Source: Tetracladium setigerum (Eukaryota; Ascomycota; Leotiomycetes; Helotiales). Taken from it: DNA of 64,000 nt. The notes under the pieces were generated by a model that did not search any database, was not told the origin of the DNA, and saw nothing but the letters and a program-made list of their open reading frames with translations. Below, piece by piece: positions 58,690 to 64,000 of the stretch. The position numbers and the translations under genes were made by a program. The stretch lies in the NCBI GenBank assembly GCA_031472005.1, contig PZJY01000005.1, forward strand, positions 1,798,001 through 1,862,000. Reading direction: 5' to 3'. Positions within the stretch are counted from its first letter, which is position 1. Each line of letters starts with the position of its first letter.

Positions 58690-60774
58690 TCAACCTTGCC
58701 AGCTCGTACTGAAAGTAGCCGTACCAGCACAACTAGAAGGTACGGTATAACTTCGATTTGGATCTCTCTCCCAAGTAACAGCTCCATTCGAAGCAACATT
58801 GATGAACTTGAACTGGACGACTGATCCGGCGGCCAGGTTGACAGTACCACGCCAAAGTGGATTCGAAGATGTATACTGCGATGCGGACAAGGCAACTGCG
58901 CTTCCGGTGTTCCAATTGCCAATTGCTGCGGTATTACCCACGATCTTGATTGTTTGTCCGAATTGAGTGGTGACGAGAACGTTGAAAGTAACGGCGACCG
59001 AGGTGGCTATTGTGCAGCCAGTTGTTGTGGTCGTTGGTGATCCGCTTGAGGTTGAGACACTGCTGGCGGATGTTGTTGTCGGGATTCCGCTGATTGGAGT
59101 TTGACTAGGAGGGAAAGCTGATGTCGGCGCAGTGGAATATGTGCCAAACGCTGTAGTGGCCACACATGCGCCTGGAACGATAGTCGCAGATGGTACAATC
59201 CATGGGTATGGGACAACAGAATTCCTCCTCGCTGCCATTGTCAAGAAGGCTGCATATGACCAGGTCAGATCTGCTGCTGAAAGGGGAGAACCATTGGAAC
59301 GAGAAAATTGTTCAGCAAGTGATCCATCCGCTTCTGCATATTGTGCGACAATATTGACGTATCCATCAGCATATGTCTTGACGGCATTGTACACAGTGGT
59401 GAAGGTTGTGGTGGATGATGCATAGGTTCCGGCGTTGATTGAAGGTACCAGATCCCTGAAAAATGCCAGTGAGACCGAGGTGACTGTAATAGATCCTATC
59501 TTATTCCACGTGTAGAGTGCATCATAGAGTTGCTCAGCAGCGGCCAAGTTGCTAAGATACCAAGGATTGCCACCAAAGTAGACGTCTTCTGAGTATCGAC
59601 CAACAGCAACAGCCTGGCCAGCACCCTTGCCAGAGTTGATGGAGTAAATGGAACGGAAAGAATCAGTGACAACTTTGTGATTGGCCAAGGCACGATCAGA
59701 ACACCTAAAGATGTCAGCAACTGCATGATACCTGGTTGTACAGTACTTACGGTTGGAAAGTAGTGGCTTCACATCCAGCATCTGGATCGAAGTTGTGGAT
59801 TGAACCGAGAAGACTGTTGGAATCCTTTTTTGATCGCCCATCATTGACATTGATGTTTGACAAGATATATCCCTGATTCGGACTCCAGAACTTTTGCAGG
59901 AAACAGAGAACTTGTGGTGCCTGTGAATCACAGTACGAACATGAGGTTCCAAGTTGAGCGGCCAAGGCACTTCCTTCAACAAGAGCTCGATGTTGAGCAG
60001 CTATGGTGAAGAAGCTGGATCCCCTCACTTCTTCCCAGAGATCAAAACCGGTACTGTTCCTGCAATGGTGTTAGAAATGGAATTGTAATTCAGTAGGGCT
60101 CCTTACCAGTATTGCGTCACATATGAAAGATCGTTTCTGATGACTGGCCAAACGAGAGAAGAGGCAGTGGAGGAGTATCCGTTCTTAATCAACCAATTGG
60201 CATAGGTGATTAAAGCAATGGCCCTAAGAGCAGGTCCATCTCGTTGAGGCCTACCCCAGTCTCCTGTGAATTGAGTCCCGTCGGCATTGAACTTGGCTTC
60301 ACCAAGCCCACCACTTGACAGACCTCCAGAAGGGTTGCCAACAGTCTGCAGCTTGGATTGAGAAGTGATGTAATTTTGGATTTGGATTTGCAAAGCAGAG
60401 TCGTAGGTCTGAATAAATCTGTCCACGAGAGCCTTGAAGACTAGAGCAGCGTCTCTGGTCCAAGTAAAAAAGTCTATACATTGTTAGAACAGGGACATAT
60501 AGGTCAATAAATAGTGAAACTCACATGGGGGATCGTTGCGTGACGGTGACGCAATTAATAACCCACTGCCTGCTCCTTGTACGCATGATCCGGCAGTCCC
60601 AATATTGCAAATTATTCCAGCAAAGGCAATCGGGGTCTCGGTGTTGATGAAAGAATCGACATCGCGTTTCAAGATTTCTGCATCTCGCCCACTGATGCCA
60701 TTGGAGCTTGGCAGTGATAGAACGGATTGGAAGGCAAGACTGCCAACCAAGAAAAGGGAACCCAAAGAGAGCAT
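58690..60774 (-). CDS. Glucoamylase (GH15) with C-terminal starch-binding CBM20
   Basis: Four minus-strand exons (60774-60525, 60473-60107, 60059-59751, 59704-58690) with introns of 51, 47 and 46 nt give 646 residues. The start MLSLGSLFLVGSLAFQSVLS is a signal peptide; an in-frame ATG at 60852 would add 26 hydrophobic residues. A short propeptide with a KR site (ILKRDVDSF) follows. GH15 blocks: YFFTWTRDAALVFK, DWGRPQRDGPALRA, FDLWEEVRGSSFFT with the catalytic acid Glu, CSYCDSQAPQVLCFL, and GSLAEQFSRSNGSP with the catalytic base Glu. A Ser/Thr-rich linker leads to a CBM20 with GNTAAIGNWN, LWRGTVNL and VQFKFI, the usual starch-binding Trp-containing pattern. The enzyme is secreted and releases glucose from the non-reducing ends of starch. 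The third intron carries a GTACTGTAC word 4 bases past its donor. Confidence 0.96.
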
Positions 60775-61994
60775 GATTCGAAGAGATAGTAGAGGTGCGA
60801 GTTTGAGGTGGTTGAAGGGAATGAGAAGAGAAAGTAAATAGAGGAATTCCATGTTGATTTTATACTGTATCGCCCAGGCGGTCTGTCTGCTGTTACATCA
60901 ACGTGAAATGTCCTCTAGGCGACTCTCTGTTCGGCGTGGCTCAAGAGTAAGGCCGATGAAGCCGTTGAGTTATCAATCATCTGCAATTTCGAAGCGATGA
61001 TGAGGTTGTGGCTGCATTGGTGATGGAGGGAGACTGCCAAATGGAGAATGAATGCCGGGGAGCTTTTGATTGCTTAGGTACCTTGGTACAGTAAAGGCTT
61101 CAACATCTTGCACAGCAACGCAGGAACCACACCAATGGTAGTTGCAGAAGACAATAAAATAGTGAAATAAGGTTTGCGGCAGAGATTGATGGAAGGCAGG
61201 AGGAAGGTGTGTCGTCGGCTGTTGTTGGTCAAGGTTGCATTCGGTAGTGGTGCAGATCATCGAACGAGGGGTGGACAGAGAAGTGTGGGATGTCTTGTGA
61301 TCTGGGTCATTTTCAATAACTTCACATGTTATAATCTAAAAGCATTCCATAAAAGTATTGAATTGCGATGTAGAAGCTTAGAAAAGCAATGGTCGATACA
61401 CTACATTCTGGGTGATAAAATGTTCTGCAAGTACAGTACCTAGGTTGGTAGGTACGGAGTAACATCTTCTTCGCTTCGCTGATCGCTCATGCCCCTTCGG
61501 TTCGTTTCCCCCTTGTCGCGGCCCTTTCGCGGTATTCATCTAAATATATTGCTCGCTTACAGCCTACAGCACATCTCATCACCGGTATGCGCAAAAAAAA
61601 CGAGTTCGCCATGCGTCTCCAATGGTAGCAAGCTGCGGGTCCCCAGGTCGATGCAGTGCCATTCGGTCCGTCCCTGGCAAGTTCTGTGATACCCCACACT
61701 CTCATAAGTACCGCCTGCCACCATTGAGCTTTCACTCGGCCTCTTTCTGGGTGGTGGCTTTACTCATAGTAAGATTATATTCAATGACAGTATTCAATGA
61801 CAGTGGTAGCCATAAGCCATCAGCTAACTTCCACCTTCGTTTTGTTTCGCTTGTGATCACCCATTCCAACCGAGGCATGAGCAGACTTTTCGTATCAAGA
61901 ACGCATTGGCTCGCGTATGAAGTATAGTACCGTACCAAAGTCTTTGGGAAAGCCAGGAGAAGAGACTGGGTCGGGAGAATGGTCGGGAGAATGG

Positions 61995-62110
61995 TCGATG
62001 AGGCTCACTTGAAGAAACCCCGTCCTTGCTTTGCAATTTGAGGAGGCTCGATGCATTTTATAGCATTGCTTGTGATGTCTCTACGAATTCGCGATATCTC
62101 TTATATAGTT
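61995..62110. repeat. Diverged direct repeat, copy 2
   Basis: Starts with GAGGCTCACTTGAAG near 62000 and contains CAATTTGAGGAGGCTCGATG and GCATTGCTTGTGATGTCT, corresponding in order to copy 1. Confidence 0.5.
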
Positions 62111-62650
62111 CTCCAGCCTAGAAAGACACTGTCTCAGGGCTCCTTGTTGAAGGAGTAGCGTATCCAACAGACTATTTAACATGGCAGGAGTTCATACTAA
62201 TGCAGCTGAGATATCTGTCGAAGAAGCGGTCGAAGTGGTGGTCGTAGTGGTAAATGGAGGGGCAAGATGGCGGGGTAGGCGAAGTGATGAATAGTGGCCC
62301 TGAATCTGGAAACCTGTGGCACCATATTGGAAGTCCGAATAAGTGATGGTGACTCTAGCCAGTCGTCTGACAAATATCCATCGATCGCACCCATATTCAC
62401 CGGTGTTTTTGGTGCGTTTTGCGCCTCCAGGGCGGTTCGATCGATGGCTGTATCAACGCCGCTGAGCCAACCTGAGTATTTGGCTGATACACAATTTCGG
62501 GCAATAAAGCCTCTCTATATTTGGTGCATTTAGTGGTGTATTTGGTGAAGCTGGTGCCGGATGCTCTGAAGCCTTTACCTTGCGTTTACGATTGATGCGT
62601 CCTAGGTAATGTATTGTCGAAAGTTTGGTAAGGTACCATACCTTAACGTA

Positions 62651-62682
62651 GGTAGCTACCTAGGTAGGTAGGTAGGTAGGTA
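62651..62682. repeat. AGGT/ACCT microsatellite
   Basis: GTAGGTAGCTACCTAGGTAGGTAGGTAGGT: a short palindromic part followed by four to five AGGT units. Confidence 0.85.
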
Positions 62683-63392
62683 TTAATGTGCCCAAAACAT
62701 GTTGTGAACTGATACTATAATGGCTGACTGTACTTAGTAGTTTGCAATGAAAAGTGTGATACCGGTTACGAAGTGAATGAGAGTGAATCAGTCGACCCGA
62801 AGTGATGTTACCGAGGCTGCAAGACTTGAGATGGTGGATTTTGAGTCGTTTAAAATTATATTACACTGTAAGAATGATTCAAGTTACGAAGTAAGTTGTA
62901 ATAATGTTAACTTAATTACAATATTTAGGCTGCAGGGACTGCTCTGTTCATACTCGAGGGTCATGTAGTAGTGAATTCGGTGGTTGTGAATTCTGATGGA
63001 TTGATATAAAAGTTGGAATTAATTTATTAGCTTTCAAACGGCTCTTAATTCACTACAGTGTAGATTCCTGGGTGACTTGATGAGTGATTGTCTCTGGTGT
63101 TTAAAAGAACTCAGAAATTTCTGTTTCAGCTTTCCAAAAGCTACCGCTCAGACTTCGCCTTTCAATCTTTTCCTTATTGTTCAAAATTTTCTCCTACAAA
63201 AAGGAAGATATTTATGTCGATGTGAATTACAACCCAGTCACTATTCCTTATGAATCGTTGAAGTGTTTGCTTCCACCTTAATATTCACAGTGAGTTCGGA
63301 CTCAGCTCTGACGCTTCAGGTCCTTGAACAACGCGACTCTTAAAACCAGAAATTCCGCTGCGAATCAAATCGCAGACCGACAACTCTCGAAA

Positions 63393-64000
63393 ATGGAAGG
63401 AATCATTAGTATTCTCGCAGATGTCGGCGATGCTATTGAAAGCAAGTTCTTCGGCCTTGGTCATCAACAAGACCTGTCGCATACACGCATCTCTGTCAAA
63501 TCGATAGTATCCAGCAACCACGCAATATTTCGAAACCGACATCATACAACTGGAGATCTCGCAGACATCGTCACGGAAGTCTCTCAGTACCGCGGCAAAT
63601 GTCTGACTAAACAACAACGAGCAGTAATCCGTCACTACTAACACAATCCAGATCGGTGTTATAGTTTCGGCAGTAGCGTCAGCGATATAAGTGATTTTGA
63701 TGTTCTGTGCTCTTACAAGAAATTCTTCGACGAACTGTTCTTCTTCGGCACACTTGAAAAGCGGACGTTTTTGGTGTTGAATGATGCAAGCAAGAAGGAA
63801 ATCGGGCTGGAAGGATATGTCGGTCGTACGAAATTCAAATGGTATCAAAGGCACAAGCAAGAGTCGTATACCATCACCCTCCTCGCCAAAGCCAGCATGA
63901 CAGACCGTCGAAAACGATTGACGCGATATCTCGGTGTCCTATTACATGAGATGGTGCACTGTTTCCTGCACATCTGGGCTTGTAGACATGGCGATTGCTA
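63393..64000 (+). CDS. SprT-like zinc metalloprotease-type protein, partial at right edge
   Basis: The frame is open at the window edge. The last part reads RYLGVLLHEMVHCFLHIWAC, where HEMVH is the HExxH zinc site and the surroundings match the SprT-like domain. Upstream, CYSFGSSVSDISDFDVLC and GRTKFKWYQRHK lead into the domain. An acceptor at about 63651 (ACTAACAC branch point, CCAG) joins this to an earlier exon. A possible upstream exon starts at ATG 63393 (MEGIISILADV); the only in-phase donor found is a poor GTCTGA at 63601, so this exon is uncertain. Proteins with SprT-like domains in fungi include Wss1/Spartan-like DNA-protein crosslink proteases, but most filamentous-fungal members are uncharacterised. 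The opposite-strand frame at 63285-63860 is a shadow. Confidence 0.7.

Larger units (their letters stand above)
60775..63392. other. Long intergenic stretch upstream of glucoamylase
   Basis: About 2.6 kb without a supported gene. It contains a GTACAGTAC word (61431-61439), copy 2 of the diverged repeat, and an AGGT microsatellite (62651-62682). The first few hundred bases should hold the glucoamylase promoter. Confidence 0.5.

Noticed and set aside
63285..63860. 191-codon minus-strand frame at the right end
   Set aside because: It is the shadow of the plus-strand SprT-like coding sequence, whose HExxH motif is clear.

Overview
The window is nuclear DNA of a filamentous ascomycete (Pezizomycotina). 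The signs are short GT-AG introns of about 46-180 nt with CTAAC/CTGAC-like branch points, a heterokaryon-incompatibility (HET) protein, a cell-wall alpha-1,3-glucan synthase, a secreted class II-type peroxidase, a glucoamylase with a starch-binding domain, and widely spaced genes on both strands. Helotiales or other Leotiomycetes would fit, but that is an impression and not a proof. No mobile element, CRISPR array or prokaryotic operon is visible.

Layout, left to right. 1-1459: 3' part of a HET-domain gene, cut by the window edge. 1.5-4.6 kb: gene-poor, with a 3 x 36 bp tandem repeat inside a doubtful small gene. 4.6-6.0 kb: secreted heme peroxidase. 6.6-11.2 kb: two ribosome-biogenesis genes, UTP7 (-) and TSR1 (+), transcribed away from a shared promoter. 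12.8-14.1 kb: secreted Ser/Thr-rich protein. 14.3-15.7 kb: NAD-dependent epimerase-like protein (-). 16.4-18.3 kb: fungal transcription-factor-like protein with a GC-AG intron (-). 18.9-19.6 kb: small bZIP factor. 20.3-21.0 kb: peptidyl-tRNA hydrolase 2. 21.7 kb: tRNA-Asp(GTC) (-) with a tRNA-like 3' fragment behind it. 23.2-24.4 kb: unknown multi-exon gene. 25.1-26.8 kb: type II membrane glycosyltransferase of the GT31/DUF604 kind (-). 29.9-30.4 kb: small spliced gene of unknown function. 31.1-32.7 kb: SET-domain protein with a signal peptide and a His-rich tract. 34.9-36.8 kb (-) and 41.3-48.8 kb (+): a GPI-anchored GH13 protein of the AgtA type and an alpha-1,3-glucan synthase, divergent across 4.6 kb. 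50.9-54.0 kb: Clr5/ankyrin protein. 55.2-57.2 kb: SNU66/SART1 splicing factor (-). 58.7-60.8 kb: GH15-CBM20 glucoamylase (-). 63.4 kb to the edge: start of a SprT-like metalloprotease.

Two groups of genes have linked functions. UTP7 and TSR1 both serve small-subunit (40S) ribosome assembly and share a 308 bp promoter. The AgtA-like protein and the alpha-1,3-glucan synthase match a pairing known from Aspergillus, where GPI-anchored glucanotransferases sit beside ags genes, and a glucoamylase lies 10 kb further on.

A technical theme is important for reuse. Four places in three conserved genes (UTP7, the AgtA-like gene, and the glucan synthase twice) need one missing base to keep the conserved reading frame. 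With one base restored at each place, the exon lengths become exact multiples of three. All four are deletions, three of them beside short G or C runs, so sequencing error is more likely than gene decay. The best candidates for less familiar biology are the secreted SET/His-rich protein, the 9-mer GTACAGTAC (about 26-fold over-represented between genes), and two stop-free 51-nt introns whose retention would keep the frame.
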